Below are positions 17,163 through 26,609 of a stretch of DNA of 64,000 bases, piece by piece. Numbering within the stretch: position 1 is the stretch's first letter; each line of letters opens with the position of its first letter. This stretch comes from Alcanivorax sp. (GTDB lineage Bacteria > Pseudomonadota > Gammaproteobacteria > Pseudomonadales > Alcanivoracaceae). The position numbers and the translations under genes were made by a program. The notes under the pieces are model-generated. The model was given only the letters and a program-made list of their open reading frames with translations. It had not been told where the DNA came from and searched no databases. The stretch covers positions 1 through 64,000 of the forward strand of contig NZ_PBSH01000004.1 in the NCBI RefSeq assembly GCF_002726155.1, written 5' to 3'.

Positions 17163-17999
17163 TCAGTAGCGCCCTTCCCACACGGGCGTGGCGCCGGCTG
17201 GCACCGGCGGCAGCCGGCCCAGTGCCAGCCACCGCTGTTCCGGGGAATGAAAATCGGACCCGGCTGACACTTTCAAGTCGAAATGCTGCCAGCATTCGTC
17301 CAGTAGCGCCTGCTGATGGGGCGTCAGTCCAGGCATGGCCACCTCCAGGCCATCTCCGCCTGCCGCCTTGAACTGCCCCAGGAAGTGCCGCAAGCGCTTG
17401 CGCGTCATGTTGTAGGCATGGGGGTGCGCCAGCACCGCGGTGCCGCCGGCGGCATGGATCGCGGCAATGCCTTCCTCAAGGGTGCACCAGGGCGTGGCGA
17501 CAAAGGCCGACTGACCCTGTTTAAGGAAACGATTGAAGGCATGCCGGTGGTTGCGGACCCGACCTGCTTCTTCCAGCAGTTTGGCAAACCAGGGGCGGCC
17601 CGGCGCATCGTTATCCGCCAACTCACAGGCTCGCTCGTAGCTGTGTGCCAAGCCGGCAGCCCGATCCAGTCGTCGACCGATCTCCTTGGCGCGGTTGATG
17701 CGGGCGTCATTCTGGGCACTGACTCGGGCTTGCAAGACCGGGTCTGCCACATCTACCCATAGCCCCAGGACGTGGAATTCACGGTTTTCGTGCCGAACCG
17801 ACAGCTCGATCCCGTTAATCAGGGTCATCCCGTGCGCTTGCGCGGCCTGGCGGGCCTCATCCAGGCCGCGCAGGGTGTCGTGGTCGGTCAAGGCCAGATG
17901 GGTGACGCCATAATCCGCCGCCCGCGCCACCAAATCAGTAGGCGACAAGGCGCCATCAGAGGCCAGGCTGTGGCAATGCAGGTCAAAACACACGGTCAT
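17163..17999 (-). CDS. rnm: RNase AM / PHP-domain 5'-3' exonuclease (YciV, TrpH)
   Basis: A 278-residue PHP-superfamily phosphoesterase. Metal-binding motifs are DLHCHSLASDG (6-16), LTDHDT (36-41), ELSVRHENREFHVLG, VLAHPHAYN and GSDFHSP. In E. coli this protein (YciV) trims 5' ends of RNA such as 5S rRNA precursors and degrades short oligonucleotides. The length matches the family. It lies 78 bases before the YciO gene on the same strand, the usual arrangement, and is divergent from yciB. Confidence 0.88.
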   Translation of the reverse strand: MTVCFDLHCHSLASDGALSPTDLVARAADYGVTHLALTDHDTLRGLDEARQAAQAHGMTLINGIELSVRHENREFHVLGLWVDVADPVLQARVSAQNDARINRAKEIGRRLDRAAGLAHSYERACELADNDAPGRPWFAKLLEEAGRVRNHRHAFNRFLKQGQSAFVATPWCTLEEGIAAIHAAGGTAVLAHPHAYNMTRKRLRHFLGQFKAAGGDGLEVAMPGLTPHQQALLDECWQHFDLKVSAGSDFHSPEQRWLALGRLPPVPAGATPVWEGRY

Positions 18000-18224
18000 A
18001 TAAAGGTGGTTATCAGGTTATTTCGCAAGCAACAGCGGCATCGCAGGAACCGTCTCGTGGAAAACGGGTCGATTACGCTACCACAATGAAGCAAAAAATA
18101 ATGCAGGGTGGCAGGGTGAATTGCCCGCCTGTTGCCGTTACCATCGTTGCCCTGCGGATGGTCGGCCGTGCGGCTCCCGCACCCTTTTCAGGCTACTGGA
18201 CCGGCACAAAATAAGGCGCTGCAA

Positions 18225-18887
18225 ATGAAGCAACTGTTTGATTACCTTCCGGTAATTGTATTTTTTGGCCTCTACTTTCTTGGCGGCCGAGACATCATGC
18301 TGGCCACCTGGGGCATCCTGATTGCCACTACTGCCCAGGTCACACTCGGCTGGCTAATTTGGCGCAAGGTGCAAAAAATGCACCTGATCGTCTTTGTGAT
18401 CACCCTGATCTTCGGCTCCATGACCCTGTTTTTCCAGAACGATGTCTTTATCAAGTGGCGCCCTTCCATTATCAGCTTCACCCTGGGTGGCATTTTGCTG
18501 CTTGGCCACTTTCTACGCGAACGCAACCTGCTGCAACGGCTGTGCGAATCACTGATGGTTTCCGGCTTCGGGTTTGTGGTGGCGCTGTCGCGTCGGGACT
18601 GGGCGCTGCTGAATATCGCATTCGTGCTCTACTTTGCCTTTATCGGCGCGCTCAACCTCTACATTGCGTTCAATTTCAGCACTGATTTCTGGGTAAACTT
18701 TAAGCTATTCGGCTTTACCGCTCTGCAAATGGTCTTTTATATCAGTGTTTTCGCGTATGTTTTTAAGAAAATGCCTGAAGAAGATCGCAAACGCATCATG
18801 AAACAGGACAGCGCTGAGGCCAGCACTGAAAAGCCCCCCACCGACAACGAAAAAAAGGATGCCCATGCTGTACGCGATCATCAGTGA
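18225..18887 (+). CDS. yciB: Inner-membrane septation protein YciB (IspZ)
   Basis: A 220-residue integral membrane protein with about five to six hydrophobic helices. It opens with the family signature [18 protein letters not shown] and contains [20 protein letters not shown] and FWVNFKLFG. YciB proteins help cell-envelope synthesis and septation in enterobacteria. The C-terminal ~35 residues are hydrophilic and charged, longer than in E. coli. The ATG at 18225 is chosen because the family starts there; upstream residues in the open frame are not family-like. It overlaps yciI by 23 bases. Confidence 0.92.
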   Translation: MKQLFDYLPVIVFFGLYFLGGRDIMLATWGILIATTAQVTLGWLIWRKVQKMHLIVFVITLIFGSMTLFFQNDVFIKWRPSIISFTLGGILLLGHFLRERNLLQRLCESLMVSGFGFVVALSRRDWALLNIAFVLYFAFIGALNLYIAFNFSTDFWVNFKLFGFTALQMVFYISVFAYVFKKMPEEDRKRIMKQDSAEASTEKPPTDNEKKDAHAVRDHQ

Positions 18888-19164
18888 AGATGTCCCTGAC
18901 TCCTTGCCGTTACGCAAACAGGCTCGCCCCGCGCACTTGGCGCGCCTGGAAGCCCTTCGTGACCAAGGGCGCCTGCAACTGGCTGGCCCACATCCCGCGA
19001 TCGATAGCGACGACCCCGGCCCTGCCGGCTTTACCGGTTCACTGGTCATTGCCGAATTCCAATCCCTGGGTGACGCCCAGGCCTGGGCAGATGCGGATCC
19101 ATATATTGATGCCGGCGTGTACGCCAATGTCACGGTGAAACCGTTCAAGCGCGTGCTGCCCTGA
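18865..19164 (+). CDS. yciI: YciI-family protein
   Basis: A 99-residue ferredoxin-like fold protein starting [13 protein letters not shown]. It has the family elements [25 protein letters not shown], containing the conserved His, and [29 protein letters not shown] with the conserved Asp. The biochemical role of YciI is not established. The second ATG (18865) is preferred over 18859 because AAAAAAGG is better spaced from it. It begins 23 bases inside yciB, so expression is probably coupled. Confidence 0.88.
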   Translation: MLYAIISEDVPDSLPLRKQARPAHLARLEALRDQGRLQLAGPHPAIDSDDPGPAGFTGSLVIAEFQSLGDAQAWADADPYIDAGVYANVTVKPFKRVLP

Positions 19165-19311
19165 AAGTAGCCGGCCATGGCAGGCGGCGATCATGGCAAT
19201 TTGCCATTTTTTACAAAGACACCACGGCTCACGCGGCGAAATGTGACTATGGTAGCGCCCCTACCGGTATGACTTCTTTAGACTGCGCGGCCTGACTTCA
19301 AGGAGTAACTG

Positions 19312-19974
19312 ATGCTCGCTAGATTATTCTGTGTACTGGCATTGCTGAGTGCATCCAGCACCGCCCTCGCTGCTGCGGCATGGGTAGATGACAGTATTTA
19401 TGTGCCGATTCGTGCCGCCGCCAATCCCAGCGGCCGCATCCTGCACCGCGGGATTAAAAGTGGCACCCGCATTGAATTTCTCGGTTTCGAGGGTGACTGG
19501 GCGAAGATTCGCTATGGCGATACCGAAGGCTATATTGGCAAGCAGTACCTGAGCCAAAGCCCTACCGCAGAGATTCGCCTGGAGCGCGCCACCCAGGCCA
19601 GCGAAAAGGCCAAGGCGGAAGTGGCCAAGCTGCGCACCCAGCTCGCCGAAATCAAGGGTGAGCGTGATGCTTTGTCCGAGCAATCCAGTGAGCTGAAAAA
19701 CTCCCTCAGCTCACGCAGCAATGAGCTGGAGCAGCTTCAGGAGGTCGCCTCTGACCCTATACGCCTGGACCAGGCCAACCGTCGCCTCAATGAAGAGTTG
19801 AGCCTGCTGCGTTCCGAGCTGGATCAAGTCAAAGGCGAGAACGTGATGCTGCGCAACAATAATACCTCCCAGCAATGGATCACCGGTGTCGGCATTTTGG
19901 TTATCGGCTTGATTGCCGGCGTATTGATGCGCTCCCGTTCCGGCCGTCGCCAGCGAGGCGGCTGGGCCAACTAG
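19312..19974 (+). CDS. SH3-domain, coiled-coil membrane-anchored protein (YgiM-like)
   Basis: A 220-residue envelope protein. It has a signal peptide (to about residue 21) and a bacterial SH3 domain (about 25-85, with VPIRAAANPSGRILHRGIKSGTRIEFL). A coiled-coil of about 110 residues rich in Glu, Lys, Leu and Ser follows, then a C-terminal transmembrane helix (WITGVGILVIGLIAGVLM) and a short Arg-rich cytoplasmic end. This architecture matches the YgiM/TIGR04211 family. The role is unknown; the SH3 fold suggests contact with peptidoglycan. AAGGAG precedes the ATG. Confidence 0.8.
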   Translation: MLARLFCVLALLSASSTALAAAAWVDDSIYVPIRAAANPSGRILHRGIKSGTRIEFLGFEGDWAKIRYGDTEGYIGKQYLSQSPTAEIRLERATQASEKAKAEVAKLRTQLAEIKGERDALSEQSSELKNSLSSRSNELEQLQEVASDPIRLDQANRRLNEELSLLRSELDQVKGENVMLRNNNTSQQWITGVGILVIGLIAGVLMRSRSGRRQRGGWAN

Positions 19975-19979
19975 TTCAA

Positions 19980-20004
19980 TGCGGCCCGGGCAGCCCGGGC
20001 CGCA
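19980..20004. terminator. GC-rich 11-bp hairpin between convergent genes
   Basis: TGCGGCCCGGG (19980-19990) pairs perfectly with CCCGGGCCGCA (19994-20004) across a 3-base loop. It starts 6 bases after the stop of the SH3 gene and ends 17 bases before the stop of the opposing gene. It probably serves both. No long T-run follows. Confidence 0.65.
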
Positions 20005-20021
20005 CCTCCCTGCTCTTCTCC

Positions 20022-21173
20022 CTATTCTGGATATTCCCACACGGGCAAACCTGCCTGAACCTCCAGCCTGAGCACAATCCCGGTGATGCCCTCGTAGCCC
20101 AGCGAGCGGGGCCAGAACACATAGGGTTCGATTTCATAAAAAAACCAGGGACGCCAGACGCTGCGCCGAAAACGCACACTGGTGCGCCAGGTTTCGATGG
20201 CAGCGACGGGATCCGTAAAACCGTCAAAGCCCACCGAATAACCGATGCCCGATTGCTTGCCCAGCCGGGTGTAGAGACTGACCGTCTGATTGAAATACCA
20301 GTCCCGGTTCAGCGCGTTATTCTCTTCAGTCAATTCGTATTCGCTACTGAAACGAACGGTCGACAACTGCGTCAGCGGGCGATCCAGCTCGAATAGGGAG
20401 TTAATCCCAAACCCTTCCGGGTCCTCCCAGTAACCTTTCTGGGTAAACCTGAAGTAGGTTTTCCCTCCCGGCAAGGGCGTATACCAGCGATAGCGGGCAC
20501 GTAAAAAGGTCGTGAACTCAGAGCGCAGCCCGGCATCCAGATCCAGATTCATGCGGTCCGGCATTTTGGTCACCCAGCGCAAGGCAGTGCGGAAACCACC
20601 GGAATCATTGCCCACCTCTTCCGGGCGACTATCCAGATCATTACGCAGCTCATCATCGACATCATCGTCATTCTGAAAAAGCAGGCTCAGCCGTTCCTGG
20701 GCGTTAGGCAGTTCGACCCTGGCGCGTACCTTTACCTCGCTGCCATCGTCATCGTTATCCTGCCAACGGCTGGCGCCAATAATGCGCAGCTGGGTGCCGG
20801 GTTGTTCTGTATCAATTTCATTAGGGCCGATAAAGAAACCATCGACCCACCGGGTAGGGCCACACACGGTCCGGGACATCCAATCATGGGTCCTGTCGAC
20901 CCACCCGGCCTCACCGGAAAGATGCCCGCAGGGGTTGGGATGAAACGGCCTGGGCGGCCCTTCCAGATCTGCGTCGGGGGAGTTATCCGTGGCGATCGAC
21001 GCTTGCTCACCAGAAGCCGTCGCATTTAGCGCCCGGTCACTTTCACTGGGCGTTTGCGGAGCACTCCGGGCGTAAGCCGGCAGCAGCAGTCCGGATACCG
21101 AACACACAAGTAATAAGCCCAACAAACATCGTTCCACAGTGCGCATACCAGCAGCATAGCGACATGAAATCAT
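20022..21173 (-). CDS. Predicted outer-membrane beta-barrel protein of unknown function
   Basis: A 383-residue exported protein with an N-terminal signal peptide (hydrophobic LLGLLLVCSVSGLLLPAYA). A ~70-residue low-complexity linker, a Cys-containing region (NPCGHLSGEAGW and SRTVCGPTRWVDGFF) and then alternating-hydrophobic strands follow. The last strands (IVLRLEVQAGLPVW) look like a barrel end. I do not recognise a named family. The start at 21173 has AGGA 8 bases upstream. An internal ATG at 21146 would give a tighter signal peptide, so the start is uncertain by nine codons. Confidence 0.65.
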   Translation of the reverse strand: MISCRYAAGMRTVERCLLGLLLVCSVSGLLLPAYARSAPQTPSESDRALNATASGEQASIATDNSPDADLEGPPRPFHPNPCGHLSGEAGWVDRTHDWMSRTVCGPTRWVDGFFIGPNEIDTEQPGTQLRIIGASRWQDNDDDGSEVKVRARVELPNAQERLSLLFQNDDDVDDELRNDLDSRPEEVGNDSGGFRTALRWVTKMPDRMNLDLDAGLRSEFTTFLRARYRWYTPLPGGKTYFRFTQKGYWEDPEGFGINSLFELDRPLTQLSTVRFSSEYELTEENNALNRDWYFNQTVSLYTRLGKQSGIGYSVGFDGFTDPVAAIETWRTSVRFRRSVWRPWFFYEIEPYVFWPRSLGYEGITGIVLRLEVQAGLPVWEYPE

Positions 21174-21280
21174 TTGCGGAATCCTGCAATGATAAACGGC
21201 AATCTGACCGAAACGGACACGGGACAAGGCGTTTACCTTTGGGTAGCATGCCCGTTTACGTTGACTGAACGAATCGCGCT

Positions 21281-22189
21281 ATGACCATTTGGCACAAGAT
21301 CCGGGGCGCCCTCGCCCTGCTAGGCATGCTGATCAACACCCTGCTCCTTTGTCTGCCACTTTACGCCTTCGCCCTGCTGCGGCTGGTGCTTCGATTTGAG
21401 AAGGCGCAAGTCGTTCTGTCCCGAATCCTGGTTGTCATTGCGGAAACCTGGATTGGCAATAACAACGCCATCATCGCGCTGACCAGCCAGATCAAATGGC
21501 GCATCAGCGGCATGGACACATTGAGCAAAGACCAATGGTATCTGGTGACCTGCAACCACCAGTCCTGGGCTGACATTCTGGTCTTGCAACGTATCTCCAA
21601 TCGCCGCATTCCCTTCCTCAAGTTTTTCCTGAAACAGGAATTGATCAAGGTTCCTTTGCTTGGACTCGCCTGGTGGGCACTGGATTTTCCCTTCATGAAG
21701 CGCTACACCAAGGCTGAGCTGGAAAAAACGCCTTCACTGAAAGGCAAGGATCTGGAAACCACCCGCAAAGCCTGCGAGAAGTTTGCCTACTTTCCGACCT
21801 CGGTGATGAATTTCTTTGAAGGCACCCGCTTTGACGCGCAAAAGCACGCCAAACAAGGCTCACCGTATAAACATTTGTTGAAACCCAAGGCAGGTGGTGC
21901 CGCCTTTACCCTGAATGCCATGTCCGGGCATTTGCGAAATCTGCTTGATGTGACCATTATCTATCCCCCGGGCACACCTCGCTCGCTGATGGCCTTTCTT
22001 GGTGGTGCCATGGACGAGGTGGAAATCGTTGTGCAGCAGCGTGTTATTCCGGCCTGGGCCTCAGAGGGCAACTACGAAGATGACGCGGAATTCCGCGCCC
22101 GTTTTCAGCAATGGATTGGCGAACTCTGGGAAGACAAGGACGCATTACTCGACAAAAAGAACGCCGGACGCCTGACGCCGGACGCCTGA
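21281..22189 (+). CDS. YihG-like 1-acyl-glycerol-phosphate acyltransferase (PlsC family)
   Basis: A 302-residue membrane-bound acyltransferase. An N-terminal hydrophobic segment (about 8-35) is followed by the catalytic block CNHQSWADILVLQ, with the H-X4-D motif near residues 90-95. The substrate block FFEGTRFD lies around residue 184. The NHQSW.DILVLQ form and length match YihG, a lysophosphatidic acid acyltransferase that shapes phospholipid acyl chains in E. coli. The 3' end carries a 14-base tandem duplication that slightly alters the C-terminus. Confidence 0.85.
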   Translation: MTIWHKIRGALALLGMLINTLLLCLPLYAFALLRLVLRFEKAQVVLSRILVVIAETWIGNNNAIIALTSQIKWRISGMDTLSKDQWYLVTCNHQSWADILVLQRISNRRIPFLKFFLKQELIKVPLLGLAWWALDFPFMKRYTKAELEKTPSLKGKDLETTRKACEKFAYFPTSVMNFFEGTRFDAQKHAKQGSPYKHLLKPKAGGAAFTLNAMSGHLRNLLDVTIIYPPGTPRSLMAFLGGAMDEVEIVVQQRVIPAWASEGNYEDDAEFRARFQQWIGELWEDKDALLDKKNAGRLTPDA

Positions 22190-22228
22190 CATAAGCATCA
22201 TCATGGCGTCGTGCCTCAAGCGTCGGGC
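22162..22228. repeat. 14-bp tandem duplication and REP-like palindrome at the yihG-like gene end
   Basis: CGCCGGACGCCTGA occurs twice in tandem (22162-22175 and 22176-22189); the second copy ends exactly at the stop codon. The unit is not a multiple of three, so with one copy the gene would end earlier (residues NAGRLT then stop). The second copy also pairs imperfectly with TCAAGCGTCGGGC (22216-22228), forming a stem around the intergenic region. This may act as a transcriptional end or be an intergenic palindromic repeat. Confidence 0.6.
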
Positions 22229-22252
22229 ATTTGCGCATTTTTGAGACTTGTT

Positions 22253-24853
22253 ATGTTTGGCCGATTTCTGAAACCCCGCTGGCAACACGCCAACCCCGAT
22301 ATTCGCCTCAAAGCCGTTGAGCAACTGGATCTCTGCGAGGACGCGACCCTGCTGAATCAGCTGGCGCGGGGGGATGCCAGCGCGTTGGTCCGTGCAGCTG
22401 CCACTGGCCGCCTCACGGATTTTGCTGCGCTGGACGAAGTACACCAGCGTGATGAAGCGCCTTCCGTTCGCGAAGCCGCCTCCATGCGCATCATGGCCCT
22501 CCTCGCCGGCACCACCGATGACGCCCCCAATAGCGACACCCGCTTGCGCCTGATTCGACTCACGGGTAACGAAAACGTACTTGCTCATGTGGCCAGCCAC
22601 AGCCCGGATATGCACAGCCGCATGGCCGCCATTGAGCGTCTCAAGGATGAGGGCGTGCTTTATCAGCTGGCACTGGATGCCCCCACTGAAGCGCTGCGTG
22701 TCGCCTCGGTACAGAATATCGCCTCCCTTTCCCTGCTGAAGCGCCTGGGAAAGGAGGGCCGCGACAAGCGCGTCACCCGCCTGGCACGTGACCAGGCCCG
22801 AGCACTACAGCAACAGCAGCAACAGAATGAACAGGAAACCGCCAAGGTCTATCATCTCGCGGACCGCCTCGAACAACACGCGCGCCGCCGCGTGGATGCT
22901 CTGTACGGGCCGCAGCTGGAACAGCTGGAGCAGCAGTGGCAGCAACTGACACGCCAGGCAACACCGGATCTGGCCTCCCGTGTGCAGCAAGCACTTCACC
23001 AGTGCCGTAATCAGCTCGCCGAATTGCAGGAACAGACTCGCCAACAAGCTCTGGCAGAAACCGCAAAAGCCGAGCGGGAAGCGGCCGCGCACAGTTTGTA
23101 TCAGCTCTTGAGTCAGGCGACACCGGAAACCTGGGACCATCAGCTGGGCGAAATGCGCTCCGCCCTGGCCACCCAACGCCGCCGCTGGGACAGCGCCGAT
23201 GAGCAGTCGCAGGCCTTCGATGAAGACCGACAGGCTTTCAGCGACCTGGCAACAGCGTTTGAGCAGCTGCTGGCCCTGGCGGCCGATATCAATGCGGCAG
23301 AATCACCGGACGCACTAGCCGAGCTGGCCGAGCGTTGGCCAGACGAATATCAGCCACCCTCAGCGTTAGTGGCGCTACGCAGCCAAAAGACCGAAGCCGC
23401 TGATGCAAACACAACAAAAGAAACCCGGCCATCACAACCTGCCCAACCCCATCGGGGGCTACTGGTTGCCCTGAAGCGGGAGCTTCGCCAAGGCAATCTT
23501 CGCCATGCCAATCGCCTTTGGCACAAGGCCCAATCCATCATCGAGAGCGACGGTGACGCCCTCCTCGACGCTGAACTGTCCAAACTTGCGCCGCGCCGCG
23601 CTGAACTGCAGGACTGGCACCGTTTTGCCGCGGAGCCCAAAAAAGTAGCGTTGTGCGAAAGCATGGAGGCGCTTAAGGACACCAGCATGGACGCCCCGGA
23701 ATTGGCCACTGCCATCCAGGCTCTCCATGACGAATGGCGTGCCCTGATGAGTTCGGACCAGGGCGAGGATCAGGCTTTGTGGGCACGCTTCAAAGAGGCC
23801 TCCGACCAGGCCTATGAGCCTTGCCATGCACACTTTGCCGAACTGGACGCCATCAAGGCCCGCAACCTGGAAAAGCGCCGGGCGCTGTGCCAGCAACTGG
23901 AAGGCTTTATCGCCGCGCAAAACTGGGAAACGGCTGACTGGCACGGTGTCTGGCAGATTCGTCAACAGGCCCCGAAAGACTGGAAAGCCCTGCACCCGAT
24001 CCGGTTCACCGATGGGCGGGATGTCCAGAAACAGTTTTCATCCCTGCTCACCCGGCTCGACGAACAATTGAATACCTATATTGAAAAAGCCGAAAGCGAG
24101 CGCCAGCAATTGCTGGACCAGGCCCGCGCCCTAACGGAACTGGACGATGCCCAGCAGGCCACGCGTGAAGCGCAGGCGATCCAGAAACGCTGGAGGCAAT
24201 CCGCCTGGCTGCCACCGGGTCAGCACCGTGCGCTTCAGAAACCGTTCCGCAAAACCATGGATGCGCTGTTCGATGCCCGCAATCGGGATATCGCTGCCCG
24301 CCGCGAGCAGCAGGCGGAGGCCAGCCAACAGCTAACAGCACACATTGAAGCACTGGAGGAGTCTCTGGCGCAGCCATTCAGCGACGACACGGCCAACAAC
24401 CTGCGCAATGCAGCCGCTAGCGTGGACGAACACCTGGATGGCAATCAGCCCCAGCCGCTGGTTCGCAAAGCGCAGCAGCTGAAGCGGCGCGCCAGCGAGC
24501 GGCTCCAACAACTCGGCCGTTGGCAGCAGTGGCAGCAGCTGCGTGACGCCGTTGCAGCCCTGCCGGAAAGCACCGGATCGCCTGACGAATCCGACAGTGA
24601 CACAACTGCTGACGCCGCCCTGACCCTGGCTGTGGCCTTTGAAGCCCTCGCCGGCGTGCCCAGCCCGGAACCGGAGCGCCAACGCCGCTTGCAATGGCAG
24701 CTGGAGCAACTCCCCAGCGCCATGAAGCAGCAGCAGTTTGATGCCCGTGAAGAAATGCAGCGGCTTCTCAAACAGCACCCAACCCCCGTGTCCGCCGCGG
24801 TCAAGGCGCGACTGGACAGCGCCATCGCGGTTCTAGAGCCCGGCAATGCGTAA
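22253..24853 (+). CDS. Large DUF349-repeat protein
   Basis: An 866-residue soluble protein, mostly helical and rich in Gln, Glu, Ala and Arg. The first ~170 residues resemble HEAT-like repeats (for example VRAAATGRLTDF, REAASMRIMALL). Gln-rich coiled-coil (about 180-290) and several DUF349 units follow, seen as repeated W-x-A/F patterns such as DEWRALMSSDQGEDQALWARFKE and QKRWRQSAW. No catalytic motif was recognised, and the role of DUF349 proteins is unknown. The ATG at 22253 (MFGRFLKPRWQH) matches the family start. The downstream DUF4442 gene begins 8 bases before this one ends. Confidence 0.82.
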   Translation: MFGRFLKPRWQHANPDIRLKAVEQLDLCEDATLLNQLARGDASALVRAAATGRLTDFAALDEVHQRDEAPSVREAASMRIMALLAGTTDDAPNSDTRLRLIRLTGNENVLAHVASHSPDMHSRMAAIERLKDEGVLYQLALDAPTEALRVASVQNIASLSLLKRLGKEGRDKRVTRLARDQARALQQQQQQNEQETAKVYHLADRLEQHARRRVDALYGPQLEQLEQQWQQLTRQATPDLASRVQQALHQCRNQLAELQEQTRQQALAETAKAEREAAAHSLYQLLSQATPETWDHQLGEMRSALATQRRRWDSADEQSQAFDEDRQAFSDLATAFEQLLALAADINAAESPDALAELAERWPDEYQPPSALVALRSQKTEAADANTTKETRPSQPAQPHRGLLVALKRELRQGNLRHANRLWHKAQSIIESDGDALLDAELSKLAPRRAELQDWHRFAAEPKKVALCESMEALKDTSMDAPELATAIQALHDEWRALMSSDQGEDQALWARFKEASDQAYEPCHAHFAELDAIKARNLEKRRALCQQLEGFIAAQNWETADWHGVWQIRQQAPKDWKALHPIRFTDGRDVQKQFSSLLTRLDEQLNTYIEKAESERQQLLDQARALTELDDAQQATREAQAIQKRWRQSAWLPPGQHRALQKPFRKTMDALFDARNRDIAARREQQAEASQQLTAHIEALEESLAQPFSDDTANNLRNAAASVDEHLDGNQPQPLVRKAQQLKRRASERLQQLGRWQQWQQLRDAVAALPESTGSPDESDSDTTADAALTLAVAFEALAGVPSPEPERQRRLQWQLEQLPSAMKQQQFDAREEMQRLLKQHPTPVSAAVKARLDSAIAVLEPGNA

Positions 24854-25319
24854 TATGCTCTCGCGCTTTACGCGCTCGCCGAAAGGTCTGCAATGGTTTC
24901 TGAACCTGTACGGGCCCTATCTGGGCGCCGGTGTTCGGGTGGACTATCTGGCAGCAGACTTCCGCGAACTGAATGTCTCCATGGGACTGCATTGGTACAA
25001 CCGAAACTATGTAGGCACCCATTTCGGTGGCAGCCTCTACTCCATGGTGGACCCGTTCTACATGCTGATGGTGATGACCGTGCTTGGTCGCGACTACGTG
25101 GTGTGGGACAAGGCGGCGGATATCGAGTTTGTCCGACCCGGCAAAGGCCGGGTCTTCGCCCATTTTCAGCTCACCGATGCCATGATCGACGATATCCGTG
25201 CGAACACCGATGGGGGTGAAAAATACCTGCCGTGCTGGCCAGTCGAAATCGTGGATGCTGATGGCAACCGCGTTGCGGTGGTCAACAAGACGCTCTACAT
25301 TCGCCGAAAGCCCACGTAG
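24846..25319 (+). CDS. DUF4442 hotdog-fold protein (thioesterase-like)
   Basis: A 157-residue protein with one hotdog domain. The HFGGSLYSMVDPFYMLMV segment (about 60-77) is the central helix region where thioesterases keep catalytic residues, and VWDKAADIEFVRPGKGRV follows. DUF4442 proteins are related to acyl-CoA thioesterases, but their substrates are unknown. It overlaps the DUF349 gene by 8 bases and ends just before a convergent gene. Confidence 0.8.
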   Translation: MRNMLSRFTRSPKGLQWFLNLYGPYLGAGVRVDYLAADFRELNVSMGLHWYNRNYVGTHFGGSLYSMVDPFYMLMVMTVLGRDYVVWDKAADIEFVRPGKGRVFAHFQLTDAMIDDIRANTDGGEKYLPCWPVEIVDADGNRVAVVNKTLYIRRKPT

Positions 25320-25347
25320 CCCCTTCTCAACCGCAAAACTGGCTTCA

Positions 25348-25962
25348 TTACTGCCCGAACCCGGAACTGTTTTCCAGGAAACGAAGCTCTTGCGCGGTGC
25401 TGTCCCGACCCAGTGCGCGATTGCGATGAGGGAAGCGGCCAAATTGCTGAATGATCTGCTGGTGCTCCCGCGCCGATTTCAGCGAACTGTCCACATGGCC
25501 GGCTAATGCGTCCGGAGCCTCGGCTTTGATCACTTCCAGTGCAGACAGACATTGCTGCTGCAAATCCTCGTCTTCGGCATGCATTAACGGCATCACAAAG
25601 AAAACCTGCCCGCATAGCGGCAGCTTGCTGTGCATCTGCCGTGACACCCCTTCGATGGCGAGCGTAGCCGCTCGGTGATCGCCACGGAAAGCCTTGGCCT
25701 GGCCGCGGTAGATGTTGCGAGTGAACTGGTCCAGCAACAGAATCAACGCCAGTCGCCCCTGGGGGTTTCTCTCCCAGTCCACCAGCTCCTGTTGCAGTGC
25801 CGCATCCACCAGCACGCCAAAGCGATGCTCGATGTCCGCGTCGTCTCCAGCCGTAGCTGCAAACCACCGTTTGGCCATATTGCCCGATGGCCAGCCCAGC
25901 GCCATGCCATCCTTAAACCAGTAATCCAGTATTTCCTGCCACGATGGGCCTAAATCAAACAT
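25348..25962 (-). CDS. DUF924 family protein
   Basis: A 204-residue soluble helical protein of the DUF924 family. Diagnostic stretches are ILDYWFKDG near the N-terminus, RWFAATAGDDADIEHRFG, LILLLDQFTRNIYRG and FFVMPLMHAEDEDLQQQ, then FGRFPHRNRALGR. The fold resembles tetratricopeptide-type helical repeats. No enzymatic function is established. It lies on the minus strand ahead of tesA, 20 bases apart, with an unremarkable ATG. Confidence 0.88.
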   Translation of the reverse strand: MFDLGPSWQEILDYWFKDGMALGWPSGNMAKRWFAATAGDDADIEHRFGVLVDAALQQELVDWERNPQGRLALILLLDQFTRNIYRGQAKAFRGDHRAATLAIEGVSRQMHSKLPLCGQVFFVMPLMHAEDEDLQQQCLSALEVIKAEAPDALAGHVDSSLKSAREHQQIIQQFGRFPHRNRALGRDSTAQELRFLENSSGFGQ

Positions 25963-25982
25963 CGACTCTCACTCGGTTTTAT

Positions 25983-26609
25983 TTACTGACCGCCCTTGGC
26001 CTCACAGCGCTCCGGCAGTTGCGGCTCTATCACTGACAAGGCGGTATCCAGTAACAGCGGCTGGGCATCAATGGTGGGGTGAATCCCGTCACCCTGCACC
26101 CAGCCTTGCTCAATCACGCCATCAAGAAAAAAAGGCACCCAGGAGACGGATGTGGATTGCGCAACGTCACGAAATTGTTGCTCAAACAAGACCGTGTATT
26201 GCTGACCGTAATTGGGCGGAATGCGCATGCCCAACAGCACTGCGGTGGCCCCCGCTTCCCGTGACAGCATGATCATTTGTTCCAGGTTGCTCGCCATGGC
26301 CATGGGCGACAGGCCGCGCAAACCATCGTTGCCACCCAGCTCGATGACCACCAACTCCGGCTGATGACGTGACAACAGCGCCGGCAAACGTGATTTGCCG
26401 CCAGCGGTGGTTTCACCGCTAACCGATGCATTGATGACGGGATAACCCGGGCACCTTTCTTGCAACTGCTGGTCCATAAGTGCAACCCAGCCGGCTGACT
26501 TTTCAATGCCATAGGCAGCACTGATACTATCGCCCAGTATCAGCACACCGCTGGCGTGAACCGATACCGTCAGGCACAACAATTGAACCAGTAGAAGATA
26601 TCTTGCCAT
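25983..26609 (-). CDS. tesA: TesA-like periplasmic GDSL esterase / lysophospholipase
   Basis: A 208-residue SGNH hydrolase with a signal peptide (MARYLLLVQLLCLTVSVHAS). The GDS block is LGDSISAAYG with the nucleophile at Ser28, then VSGETTAGG, GGND and DGIHP carrying the catalytic Asp and His. E. coli TesA is a periplasmic thioesterase, protease and lysophospholipase. The start at 26609 (signal peptide start) overlaps the start of the divergent ybbA-like gene within the tetranucleotide CATG. Each gene's promoter must therefore lie in the other's coding region. Confidence 0.9.
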   Translation of the reverse strand: MARYLLLVQLLCLTVSVHASGVLILGDSISAAYGIEKSAGWVALMDQQLQERCPGYPVINASVSGETTAGGKSRLPALLSRHQPELVVIELGGNDGLRGLSPMAMASNLEQMIMLSREAGATAVLLGMRIPPNYGQQYTVLFEQQFRDVAQSTSVSWVPFFLDGVIEQGWVQGDGIHPTIDAQPLLLDTALSVIEPQLPERCEAKGGQ

